Shown here in pieces: positions 1 through 8,500 of a stretch of DNA of 11,865 nucleotides. The DNA comes from an uncultured Clostridia bacterium. GTDB taxonomy: Bacteria; Bacillota; Clostridia; TANB77; CAG-508. A program made the translations under genes and the position numbers. The stretch is taken from contig CAKOZB010000040.1 of assembly GCA_934131055.1 (NCBI GenBank), positions 1 through 11,865 on the forward strand. Reading direction: 5' to 3'. The notes under the pieces were generated by a model. It did no database searches and was not told where the DNA came from. It saw only the letters and a program-made list of their open reading frames with translations. Numbering within the stretch: the first letter of the stretch is position 1; each line of letters starts with the position of its first letter.

Positions 1-2
1 TT

Positions 3-302
3 AATTCTCAAAAAAAAGAATAACAAACAATACAGAATATTTCAAATAAATATTTAGAAAATATTGAAAAAATAAAATTAATTAGTAAATCAGATTCAAA
101 ACAATTTTTTATCATTATTAATCAACCACAAGAAAATAATAAAGAGGAAATTTGTATTGATCAATTAAATGAAAAATACTTAAAAATTAAAGAAGGGCTT
201 CTAAGATGTGGCAATATTGTAACTAATGTAAATAACGAGAAAGAAACTAAAGAAATAATAAGAAATTATATATTTTTAAATGATGACGAAAATAGGATGT
301 GA
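3..302 (+). pseudogene. 3' end of a VirB4-associated (TrsD-like?) gene, probably interrupted
   Basis: A reading frame running to TGA at 300-302 is open from 24 onward and ends with the residues DDENRM. It carries a beta-strand-like FFIIIN segment followed by a KYLKIKEGLLRCGNIV stretch. This layout recalls the small protein encoded before VirB4 in Gram-positive conjugation operons (TrsD type), or the N-terminal part of VirB4 itself; that identity is inferred from memory of the family and is weak. In the same frame TAA occurs at 21-23, and between 24 and 296 there is no ATG, GTG or TTG. The open part therefore has no normal start, yet residues on both sides of the stop look similarly charged and coding-like. 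A nonsense mutation in a longer gene fits best; a frameshift between 21 and about 55, or a non-standard start, are alternatives. The stop overlaps the GTG start of the next gene by four bases, which is typical of translational coupling. Confidence 0.5.
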
Positions 303-2092
303 TTATTATTAATAAAGAAAAAGAATTAATAAAAAAACAAAAAGATGAATTGAGCCCAAGTTATATTAATTTAAAAAATCCAAAATATATGGAGATTGAT
401 GGCAAGTATTGCTCATCATTATTAGTAGTTGATTATAGTAGAGAGCAAAGAGATTTAATTTTTAAACCGTTAATTGATACAAATATTAATATAAATATGT
501 CAATATTTTATGAAGAGCAAGATCCATATAAAGTTGTAAAAGATTTAACATATAATATTGGAAATACAGCTGTTGATTTAGAGGCAGGGAAAAATAAGCA
601 GGATATTGACATTGTTGAATATACTCATGATGACGCAAAGTATATTAGAAAACAACTGCAAGTAAATGATGAGGCATTTTATTATTTGTATGTTTACATA
701 ACTATATATAATGAAGATTTAAAAGACTTAAAAATTAATACAGATAAAATTATAAGTATTTTACAGAGTAGAGGAATAAAGGTAAGACAGGCCTATTTTA
801 GGCAGGAGCAAGCTTTTTTTTCTACACTACCATTAATGATAAATCACAAAGATGTAAAGGAGGCTACTAAAAAGAACATTTTGACAGAAGGTCTGGTTGC
901 AACATATCCTTTTATTTCTTCATCTATTTGTGATACAAGTGGAATTTTTATTGGAAAAAATATTTACAATAATTCACTAATTTTTGTTGATAGATATGAT
1001 CAAGAAAAATATAAAAATGCTAATATGTGCGTATTTGGAACGAGTGGAGCAGGGAAATCTTATTATATTAAATTGAATATTTTGAGATATAGGTTGTTTG
1101 GAATTGAACAATATGTTATTGATCCGGAAAGGGAATATACAGGACTTTGTAATAAACTAGAGGGAACGTTATTAAAGTTGGGACCAAATTCAGAAACATA
1201 TATAAATGTTTTTGATATAAGAAAAGAAAGTATAGAGAAAGGAGAAAAAGGTTTTCTTGCAAATAAAATAATAAAATTAATTGGATTTTTTAATTTAGTT
1301 TTTGGAGAATTAGATGAAGAAGAAAAAGGTTTGATTGAAGAAAAAATTATTCAAACTTATGAAAAAAAGAATATTAATTTTGATGATAAAAGTTTATATA
1401 AAAATAATGAAAATAAAAAAATATTTAAAGAAACAATTGATATGCCAATTTTAGAAGATTTTTATAATATATTAGGAGAAGACGAAAAAACAAAAAAATA
1501 TCAAATAAAGTTATTGCCATTTGTGAAAGGTTCATTAAATTTTTTTAATAAATTTACTAATGTGAAATTAAATAATAAATTAATTGTTGCAGATGTTTAT
1601 GAGTTAGGAGAAGAAAACTTAAAATATGGAATGTATATTTTTACGGAATTATTTTGGGACAAGATTAAAGAAAATAGAAAAAATAAAAAGGCAATTTATT
1701 TAGATGAAATTTGGAGATTGATTGGTGTAACATCTAATAAAAATGTGGCAGGTTTTGTGTATAAAATATTTAAAACAATAAGAAAATATGGTGGAAGTGC
1801 TGTTGCAATAACTCAAGATATTTCGGATTTATTTAGCTTGGAAGAAGGAAATTTTGGAAAGAGTATTTTAAATAATACAAGCATAAAAAATTTCTTCTCT
1901 CTTGAGGAAGAAAATATAAAAGTATTAAAAAAATATACTAATATTTCAGAAAAAGAAGAAATTGACATAAAATCATTAAGAAGAGGCGAAACGCTTATGT
2001 TTGTTGGAGAAAATCATATTCTTGCAGAGGTAAAAAGTTTTAATTATGAAGATGACATAATTAATAATGAAGAAGAAAAAAATGAAAATTAA
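299..2092 (+). CDS. VirB4/TraE-family conjugation (T4SS) ATPase
   Basis: Predicted cytoplasmic ATPase that powers a type IV secretion or conjugation channel at the inner face of the membrane. The 597 residues are the usual size of Gram-positive VirB4/TrsE proteins. The N-terminal half (about 20-230) opens with SPSYINLKNPKYMEIDGKY, a start typical of this group. The P-loop domain follows: Walker A GTSGAGKS at 247-254, DPEREY at 275-280, Walker B AIYLDE at 465-470, and the VirB4-type RKYGGS (495-500) with TQD (505-507). All ATP-site residues look intact. The start is GTG at 299, overlapping the preceding stop; the AGGA at 294-297 lies too close for a good ribosome site, so initiation may depend on coupling or lie slightly downstream. 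No VirB6, VirB8, VirD4 or relaxase gene follows. The codons look more A/T-rich than those of gyrA. Family call firm; whether it still drives transfer is unknown. Confidence 0.88.
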   Translation: MIIINKEKELIKKQKDELSPSYINLKNPKYMEIDGKYCSSLLVVDYSREQRDLIFKPLIDTNININMSIFYEEQDPYKVVKDLTYNIGNTAVDLEAGKNKQDIDIVEYTHDDAKYIRKQLQVNDEAFYYLYVYITIYNEDLKDLKINTDKIISILQSRGIKVRQAYFRQEQAFFSTLPLMINHKDVKEATKKNILTEGLVATYPFISSSICDTSGIFIGKNIYNNSLIFVDRYDQEKYKNANMCVFGTSGAGKSYYIKLNILRYRLFGIEQYVIDPEREYTGLCNKLEGTLLKLGPNSETYINVFDIRKESIEKGEKGFLANKIIKLIGFFNLVFGELDEEEKGLIEEKIIQTYEKKNINFDDKSLYKNNENKKIFKETIDMPILEDFYNILGEDEKTKKYQIKLLPFVKGSLNFFNKFTNVKLNNKLIVADVYELGEENLKYGMYIFTELFWDKIKENRKNKKAIYLDEIWRLIGVTSNKNVAGFVYKIFKTIRKYGGSAVAITQDISDLFSLEEGNFGKSILNNTSIKNFFSLEEENIKVLKKYTNISEKEEIDIKSLRRGETLMFVGENHILAEVKSFNYEDDIINNEEEKNEN

Positions 2093-2189
2093 ATATTATT
2101 ATAGTTTATAAAAATATATGATTTTAATTTTTTTATGAAATATTTATTAAATAATTTTTATTAAAATAAAAAAATAGAGGAGAAAGTTT

Positions 2190-2900
2190 ATGAATAATTT
2201 AGAAGTTGAAAATCAAATAACAAATGACGTTTCTATTGAAAATAAACAGAGAAATTTTTTGCAGACAAATATAGGGAAAGCCGTTAATACTGGATTGAAT
2301 ATAGGTCTTAGGTATATTCTTCCGAATGTAATAGAAGACCAAGTTATAGAAATAAAAGATAGTTTTTTACAGAATGGATTTAAAGAGGGAATTCAAACAG
2401 CAATTGATTCAGCAATTAATTTGGGGAAAAGTGCATTAGGAATTGTAACAGGCAATTTTGAAAATGTGCAACAAATGCAAACAGCAGTTAAATCTGGAGG
2501 AATAATAGATGGAATTTCAAATGTATTAAATTTTACTATTAATAAGGTAGTTAATAGTGGAAAAATTTCGTATGCTTTAGGGAGTGCAATCAAAACTGGA
2601 AAAAATGCTATATTAAATAATATAACAAAGAATATAGAAAGCGAGTTTGAAAATCAAGTAAATCAGATTGAAAAATTAAATAAATATACAAATAATTGGA
2701 AGGATTATTTTAACAATAAAGATTTTGATGGAATGCAGAGAGAGTATGATAAGATTAGAGGGAAAATGAAAGAAATTGCACCGATAGAAAATACAATAAA
2801 AACAGCAAGAGTGATAGAAAACTTACATAAATTAATAAAAAATAATGGAAAAAATTTCGACTTAACGAGTGAGGAATTAGAGCTTGCAAAAATGCTTTAA
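2190..2900 (+). CDS. Unrecognised 236-residue helical protein downstream of virB4-like gene
   Basis: I do not recognise this family. The start is well supported by GAGGAG at 2177-2182, seven bases before the ATG. There is no signal peptide and no clear membrane span. Residues 25-150 are rich in Gly, Ala, Ile and Asn in an amphipathic pattern (for example IQTAIDSAINLGKSALGIVTG). Two stretches resemble each other: 29-50 (GKAVNTGLN...) and 131-151 (GSAIKTGKN...), suggesting an internal duplication. Residues 151-236 are charged, probably coiled or helical, and end in DLTSEELELAKML. It lies 97 bases after the VirB4-like gene on the same strand with no clear terminator between, so co-transcription is possible. 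The small-residue amphipathic segments could insert into membranes or self-assemble, but this is speculation. The reading frame is intact and its composition matches the VirB4-like gene. Confidence 0.75.
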   Translation: MNNLEVENQITNDVSIENKQRNFLQTNIGKAVNTGLNIGLRYILPNVIEDQVIEIKDSFLQNGFKEGIQTAIDSAINLGKSALGIVTGNFENVQQMQTAVKSGGIIDGISNVLNFTINKVVNSGKISYALGSAIKTGKNAILNNITKNIESEFENQVNQIEKLNKYTNNWKDYFNNKDFDGMQREYDKIRGKMKEIAPIENTIKTARVIENLHKLIKNNGKNFDLTSEELELAKML

Positions 2901-2937
2901 ATTACTAAAAAAAACTAGATAAAATAGGCTGTTTTGC

Positions 2938-2966
2938 TTGCAAAAAAAGTATTCTTTTAGTATAAT
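2938..2966 (+). promoter_or_regulatory. Sigma-A promoter of gyrA
   Basis: TTGCAA at 2938-2943 and a perfect TATAAT at 2961-2966 are separated by 17 bases. The expected transcript start near 2973 leaves a leader of about 30 bases with AGAGGT at 2991-2996 as ribosome site, six bases before the gyrA ATG. No hairpin terminator is visible between 2900 and this promoter, so read-through from the preceding gene is also possible. Confidence 0.8.
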
Positions 2967-3002
2967 ACAAACATAGATATAACTTAGAAAAGAGGTAAAT
3001 AT

Positions 3003-5456
3003 ATGGACTCAAAAGACACAGAATTAGAAGACAGAGATGGTAAAATAATAGAGAGAGACATCGAAGACGAAATGAAAACTGCGTATATAGATTACGCAAT
3101 GAGTGTTATTGTATCTAGAGCTTTACCAGATGTAAGAGATGGTTTAAAACCAGTTCATAGAAGAATTTTATATACTATGTATGAAGATGGTTTAACATCA
3201 GATAAGCCATATAGAAAATCAGCAACTACAGTCGGTGACGTTTTAGGTAGATATCATCCACATGGAGATTCATCTGTATATGATGCAATGGTTAGAATGG
3301 CACAAACATTCTCACTGAGATATCCATTAATTGATGGACATGGAAACTTTGGTTCAATCGATGGTGATGGAGCAGCTGCTTATCGTTACACAGAAGCAAG
3401 AATGTCTAAAATTGCAGAAATTATGTTGACTGATATTGAAAAAAATACAGTAGATTTTATGCCTAACTTTGATGATAGACTTCAAGAACCAACTGTATTG
3501 CCAGCAAAGATTCCAGCACTTTTAGTAAATGGTTCTTCAGGAATTGCTGTAGGTATGGCTACAAATATTCCACCACATAATTTAACAGAAGTTATAAATG
3601 GTATTATTAAAATTATTGATGATGATAATGTAACTGATGACCAATTAATGCAAATAATTAAAGGACCAGATTTCCCGACAGGAGGAATGATTCTTGGAAG
3701 AGAAGCAATCAAACAGGCATATACAACAGGAAAAGGAAAAATAACTGTAAGAGCCGAAGCCGAAATTGAAGAAATGAGTAATGGAAGACAAAAAATTATT
3801 GTAACATCATTACCATATCAAGTAAATAAGGCTAAATTGATTGAAAATATAGCAAACCTTGTAAAAGAAAAAAGAATTGAAGGAATATCAGAACTTAGAG
3901 ATGAGTCTGATAGAGAAAATGCTGTAAGAATTCATATTGGACTTAAAAAAGATGCAAATGCAAGAGTTGTATTAAATCAGTTATATAAAAATACACAAAT
4001 GCAAGATACATTTGGAGTAATAATGTTAGCATTAGTTGACGGACAACCTAGAATACTGACTTTAAGACAATGCTTAGATTACTACATAGACCATAGAAAA
4101 GGTGTTATATTACGTAGAACACAATTCGAACTTGATAAAGCATTAGCAAGAGCTCATATATTAGAAGGTTTAAAAATAGCATTAGATAATATTGATGAGG
4201 TAATTAATATAATAAGATCATCATATGATGATGCTAAAGAAAGATTAATGGAAAGATTTGGACTTTCGGATATTCAAGCTCAAGCAATATTGGATATGAG
4301 ATTGAAAACTTTATCTGGCTTGCAGAGAGAAAAGATTGAAGAAGAGTACAATGAGTTAATGAAGTTGATTGCTCATTTAAGAGAAATATTAGGTAGCGAG
4401 AAACTTGTATTCGAAATCATCAAAGAAGAATTAACAGAAGTTAAAGAAAAATATGGTGATGAAAGATTAACAAAGATTGTTGCTGCCGAAGGTGAATTTA
4501 ATGAGGAAGACCTTATAAAAGAAGAACAAATGGTAGTTGCATTAACTCACTTTGGTTACATAAAGAGAATGCCAATAGACACTTATAGAAGCCAAAAAAG
4601 AGGCGGAAAAGGTATTAGTGGTATTTCTACAAGGGAGGAAGATTTCGTTAAGCAAATATTCACAACTTCTACTCATGATACAGTATTGTTCTTTAGCAAT
4701 AAAGGAAAACTGTATAGACTAAGAGGATATGAAATTCCAGAAGCAGGTAGAACTGCTAAAGGAACTGCAATTGTAAACTTATTAAGTTTAGATGCAGGTG
4801 AAAAGATTTCTGCGGTAATACCAATTTCAGACTTTGAAGATAGCAAATATCTATTAATGGCTACGAAAAATGGATTAATAAAGAAAACTCCATTACAAGA
4901 GTATAATTCAAGTAGAAAGACTGGATTATTAGCAATAACATTGAAAGATGATGATGAGCTAATAGATGTTAGGTTAACAGATGGTCAAGATAATGTTGTA
5001 TTAGTTACTGAAAAAGGACTTTGCATAACATTTGATGAGAAAGACGTAAGACCAGTTGGAAGATCTGCACAAGGTGTATTGGGAATTCGTTTAGATGAAG
5101 ACGATACTGTAATTGGAATGGAATCTATATTATCAAATAATAAAGGCGTTACATTGTTAGCAATTACTGAAAATGGTTTCGGAAAGAGAACAGAACTTGA
5201 CGAATATAGAGTACAGAATAGAGGAGGAAGAGGTGTAATTACATACAAGATTACTCCTAAGACTGGAAATATAGTTGGAATAAGAATGGCAAAAGAAGAC
5301 GATGATGTAATGTTAATTACAAACTCTGGAACTATTATAAGAATTAATGTTAAAGATGTAAGCATATTAGGAAGAGCAACACAAGGTGTAACATTAATGA
5401 GAACAAACGAGAATGAAAAGGTTGTAAGTATAGAAACTGTAGAACCAGAAGAATAA
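3003..5456 (+). CDS. gyrA: DNA gyrase subunit A
   Basis: Breakage-reunion subunit of DNA gyrase, a cytoplasmic type II topoisomerase that with GyrB introduces negative supercoils using ATP. The 817 residues are a normal length. The N-terminal domain begins at about residue 20 ([20 protein letters not shown]). The catalytic tyrosine is Tyr129 in AAYRYTEAR, equivalent to E. coli Tyr122. The quinolone-determining region reads [18 protein letters not shown] with Ser90 and Asp94 at the E. coli 83 and 87 positions, so no classical resistance change is seen. The GyrA box QKRGGKG lies at 531-537 and is followed by the six-bladed DNA-wrapping propeller. The box separates it from ParC, which lacks or degrades this motif. 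gyrB is not adjacent in this window. The gene has its own promoter and ends in a hairpin region facing the next gene. Confidence 0.98.
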   Translation: MDSKDTELEDRDGKIIERDIEDEMKTAYIDYAMSVIVSRALPDVRDGLKPVHRRILYTMYEDGLTSDKPYRKSATTVGDVLGRYHPHGDSSVYDAMVRMAQTFSLRYPLIDGHGNFGSIDGDGAAAYRYTEARMSKIAEIMLTDIEKNTVDFMPNFDDRLQEPTVLPAKIPALLVNGSSGIAVGMATNIPPHNLTEVINGIIKIIDDDNVTDDQLMQIIKGPDFPTGGMILGREAIKQAYTTGKGKITVRAEAEIEEMSNGRQKIIVTSLPYQVNKAKLIENIANLVKEKRIEGISELRDESDRENAVRIHIGLKKDANARVVLNQLYKNTQMQDTFGVIMLALVDGQPRILTLRQCLDYYIDHRKGVILRRTQFELDKALARAHILEGLKIALDNIDEVINIIRSSYDDAKERLMERFGLSDIQAQAILDMRLKTLSGLQREKIEEEYNELMKLIAHLREILGSEKLVFEIIKEELTEVKEKYGDERLTKIVAAEGEFNEEDLIKEEQMVVALTHFGYIKRMPIDTYRSQKRGGKGISGISTREEDFVKQIFTTSTHDTVLFFSNKGKLYRLRGYEIPEAGRTAKGTAIVNLLSLDAGEKISAVIPISDFEDSKYLLMATKNGLIKKTPLQEYNSSRKTGLLAITLKDDDELIDVRLTDGQDNVVLVTEKGLCITFDEKDVRPVGRSAQGVLGIRLDEDDTVIGMESILSNNKGVTLLAITENGFGKRTELDEYRVQNRGGRGVITYKITPKTGNIVGIRMAKEDDDVMLITNSGTIIRINVKDVSILGRATQGVTLMRTNENEKVVSIETVEPEE

Positions 5457-5459
5457 AAT

Positions 5460-5509
5460 AAATTAGGCTTTCCATGTTAGATTGAAATTTAACAAGGAAA
5501 GCTTAATTT
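5460..5509. terminator. Long hairpin after gyrA
   Basis: Arms 5460-5473 and 5496-5509 can pair over 14 positions with one G-U, and an inner TGTTA/TAACA pair (5475-5479 with 5490-5494) extends the stem above an A/A mismatch. Only TTTT (5507-5510) follows and it is partly inside the stem, so on its own it is a weak intrinsic terminator. It may stabilise the gyrA 3' end. Confidence 0.55.
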
Positions 5510-5515
5510 TGTGCT

Positions 5516-5563
5516 AAAAAAGAATTACAAATTATATTTATCTATAAAATGTAATTCTTTTTT
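5516..5563. terminator. Bidirectional terminator between gyrA and the activase gene
   Basis: A perfect 14-base inverted repeat (5516-5529 with 5550-5563) surrounds a 20-base loop. The right arm ends in six T and the left arm starts with six A, so both strands read a stem followed by a U-tract. It lies three bases from the stop codon of the minus-strand gene (5567-5569) and about 60 bases past the gyrA stop, as expected for a terminator shared by convergent genes. Confidence 0.85.
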
Positions 5564-5566
5564 ATA

Positions 5567-8500
5567 TTATTTATTATTTTTCTCTAAATTATCTTTTGCA
5601 ACTGCCATTAATAATTTTATTCTATTTGTCTGGTTTGCTTCACTTGCACCTGGGTCATAGTCTATTGGAGAAATATTAGCGTAAGGATATTTTTCTCTTA
5701 TTGTTTTTATTACACCTTTTCCAACAACATGGTTTGGCAAGCATGCGAAAGGTTGTACACATACTATGTTAGAAATTCCATGTTCTATGTATTCTACCAT
5801 TTCTGCTGTTAAGAACCAACCTTCACCAGTCTGATTTCCAATCGAAAGAATATCTTTTACTTTGTCTTCTAGTTCCCAAATATCGCAAGGTTGTAAATAA
5901 CCTTTTTTAGAATTTGCTAGAGCAATTCTTTCATCTTTTTCAAGAATGTCTATTAATTTTATTGCAAGTTTAAATATTTTTGCTTTATATTTATCTGTCT
6001 TTATAAGCGTGTTAAAAGTTATTTTGTGTGTTGCCATGAATTTTACGAATCCCATGAAGTCTGGAAGTATAACTTCTGCACCTTCTTGTTCTAGCTTATC
6101 TGCTATAAAATTGTTGCCAAATGGATGATATTTTATTAAAACTTCACCAACTATTCCAACTTTTGGTTTCTTTATAGAAGTGTCTAATTCGATTTTTTCA
6201 AAGTCGTTAACCATATCATAAATGCTTTTCTTAAATTCTGATAAAGAAGAGTGTACAACTAATTCTTTACATTTTTGCATCCATTCATCATATAGTTTCT
6301 GCGTTTCGCCTTTATTTACCTCATAGGCTCTATTTTTCGTAAGCATTTTTTGAAGTAAATCTCCGTAAACAACAACTTTAAGAAGTTTTTCTACCATGTC
6401 TGGAGTTATCTTAAATCCTGGCATCTTTTCCATACCAACAACATTAAATGAGATAACAGGAATATTCGCAAATCCAGCATCTTTTAACGCTTTACGAATG
6501 AATCCTATGTAGTTTGTAGCTCTACATCCACCACCAGTTTGAGACATTATTAAAGCAGTCTTGTTTAAATCATATTTTCCAGATTCAAGAGCTTCAATCA
6601 TCTGACCTGTAACTAAAATTGATGGATAGCAAGCATCATTATTTACGTACTTTAATCCAGTTTCTACTGTATGTTGTGTACAGTTACGTAGTAGTTCAAG
6701 ATTGTATCCGCAAGACCTTACGGCCGTTTCGATTAGCTCGAAATGTATTGGAGCCATTTGAGGGCATAGTATTGTATAGTTTTTCATATCTTTAGTAAAC
6801 ATAACTTTTTTTACGGTATAATCTGCGTCGCAATTTGTGCATACATTATCTTTTTCACGTTTGTTCATACTTGCAAGAAGTGAACGAATACGAATTCTAA
6901 CTGCACCTAAGTTATTTACTTCATCAATTTTTATTAATGTGTACATTTTATTGTAACTTGATAATATTTCTTCAACTTGATCTGTTGTTACAGCATCTAC
7001 GCCACAACCAAATGAGTTTAATTGCACAAGTTCTAAATTATCATGCTTTCCAACAAAATCAGCTGCTGAATATAGTCTTGCGTGGTATACCCATTGATTT
7101 ACAACCCTTAATGGAGCTTTAGGTTCTGTTTGGTTTGCGATGCTGTCTCCAGTAATAACGCCAAGCCCGAGGCTTGTAATTAATGTATCAATACCATGAT
7201 TGATTTCTGGGTCTACATGATATGGACGCCCGGCAAGAATGATACCTTTTAGATGATTTTTCTCTAAATATTCTACGGCCTTAACGCCTTCAGCATGTAT
7301 ATCTGCTCTGCAATGTTGATATTCTTCTTCTGCGAGTTTAGCAGCATTTAATAATTCCTTCTTCGTGAAATTGTACTTTTTAAATTCAGGCAAACTTAGA
7401 ATTGTTTCTGCTAAAGTTTTTGCATCAAAAGGTAAGAAAGGATTTAAAAAAGTAATATCGTTGTCTTTTAATTCTTCGACATTGTTTTTCAAAACCTCTG
7501 AATACGAAATTACAATAGGGCAGTTATAATGATTATCTGCTGATTTATATTCTTTTCTAGAATATGGTACACATGGATAGAATATTGTTTTTATTCCTTG
7601 TTTTACTAAACTAATTATATGGCCATGTGATAATTTCGCAGGGTAACAAACAGATTCAGAAGGCATTGATTCCATACCTTTTTCGTATGTTTTTCTGTTA
7701 CTTTTTTCAGAGATTATAACTCTAAATCCAAGGTTAGTTAAAAATGTGAACCAAAAAGGATAATCTTCATACATGTTTAAAACTCTTGGAATTCCTATAA
7801 CACCACGAGGTGCATATTTTTCCTCAAGAGGAGTGTAGTCAAAAATTCTCTTATATTTATATTTTACTAGGTTTGGTAACTCTTTATTTTCCGAAACGAT
7901 TCCAGCTCCTTTTTCGCATCTATTACCAGAAATATGTTTTGTACCATTGCTAAATTTGTTTATTGTGAGTAAGCAGTGGTTTTCACAACCATTACAACGC
8001 ACATGTGATGCTTCAACTTTTAAGTTATTTATAGCATCTAAGTCAGAAATAGTAGAGACATATTCTATATCTTTATTTGCTTCGTATTGTTCTTGAGCTA
8101 AAAGTGCAACACCATAAGCACCCATAAGCCCAGCAATGTCAGGTCTTACAACATTTTTTCCAACTAACAATTCAAATGCACGCAAAACAGCATCATTATA
8201 AAATGTTCCACCCTGAACTACGATATGAGAGCCTAAAACCTTCATATCCCTAATCTTCATAACTTTTTGAATGGCATTTTTTATTACAGAATAAGAAAGC
8301 CCCGCTGAAATATCGCCTACACTATAACCCTCTTTTTGAGCCTGCTTAATTTTAGAGTTCATGAATACAGTACATCTTGAACCTAAATCGACAGGATTTC
8401 TTGCGGAAATAGCAGAATTTACAAATTCGCTAATTGTTAGTCCAAGACTCTTAGCAAATGTTTCTATAAATGAACCACAGCCAGAAGAACATGCTTCATT

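Noticed and set aside
2882..2946. Eleven-base direct repeat GCTTGCAAAAA at 2882-2892 and 2936-2946 as a possible attachment site
   Set aside because: It is short, A-rich and one copy is coding while the other forms the gyrA -35 region. There is no integrase or tRNA nearby, so chance is the simpler explanation, though it could be rechecked if an element border is sought.
2905..3099. Minus-strand 64-codon frame over the gyrA promoter and start
   Set aside because: It covers the gyrA promoter and first codons and shows no ribosome site or recognisable features.
4985..5365. Long minus-strand open frame of 126 codons inside gyrA
   Set aside because: It lies wholly antisense to conserved gyrA propeller sequence, has a low-complexity Ser/Ile/Val composition and no ribosome site. 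It is a shadow of the real gene.
3003..5456. Topoisomerase IV subunit ParC instead of GyrA
   Set aside because: A clear GyrA box (QKRGGKG) and full C-terminal propeller are present.
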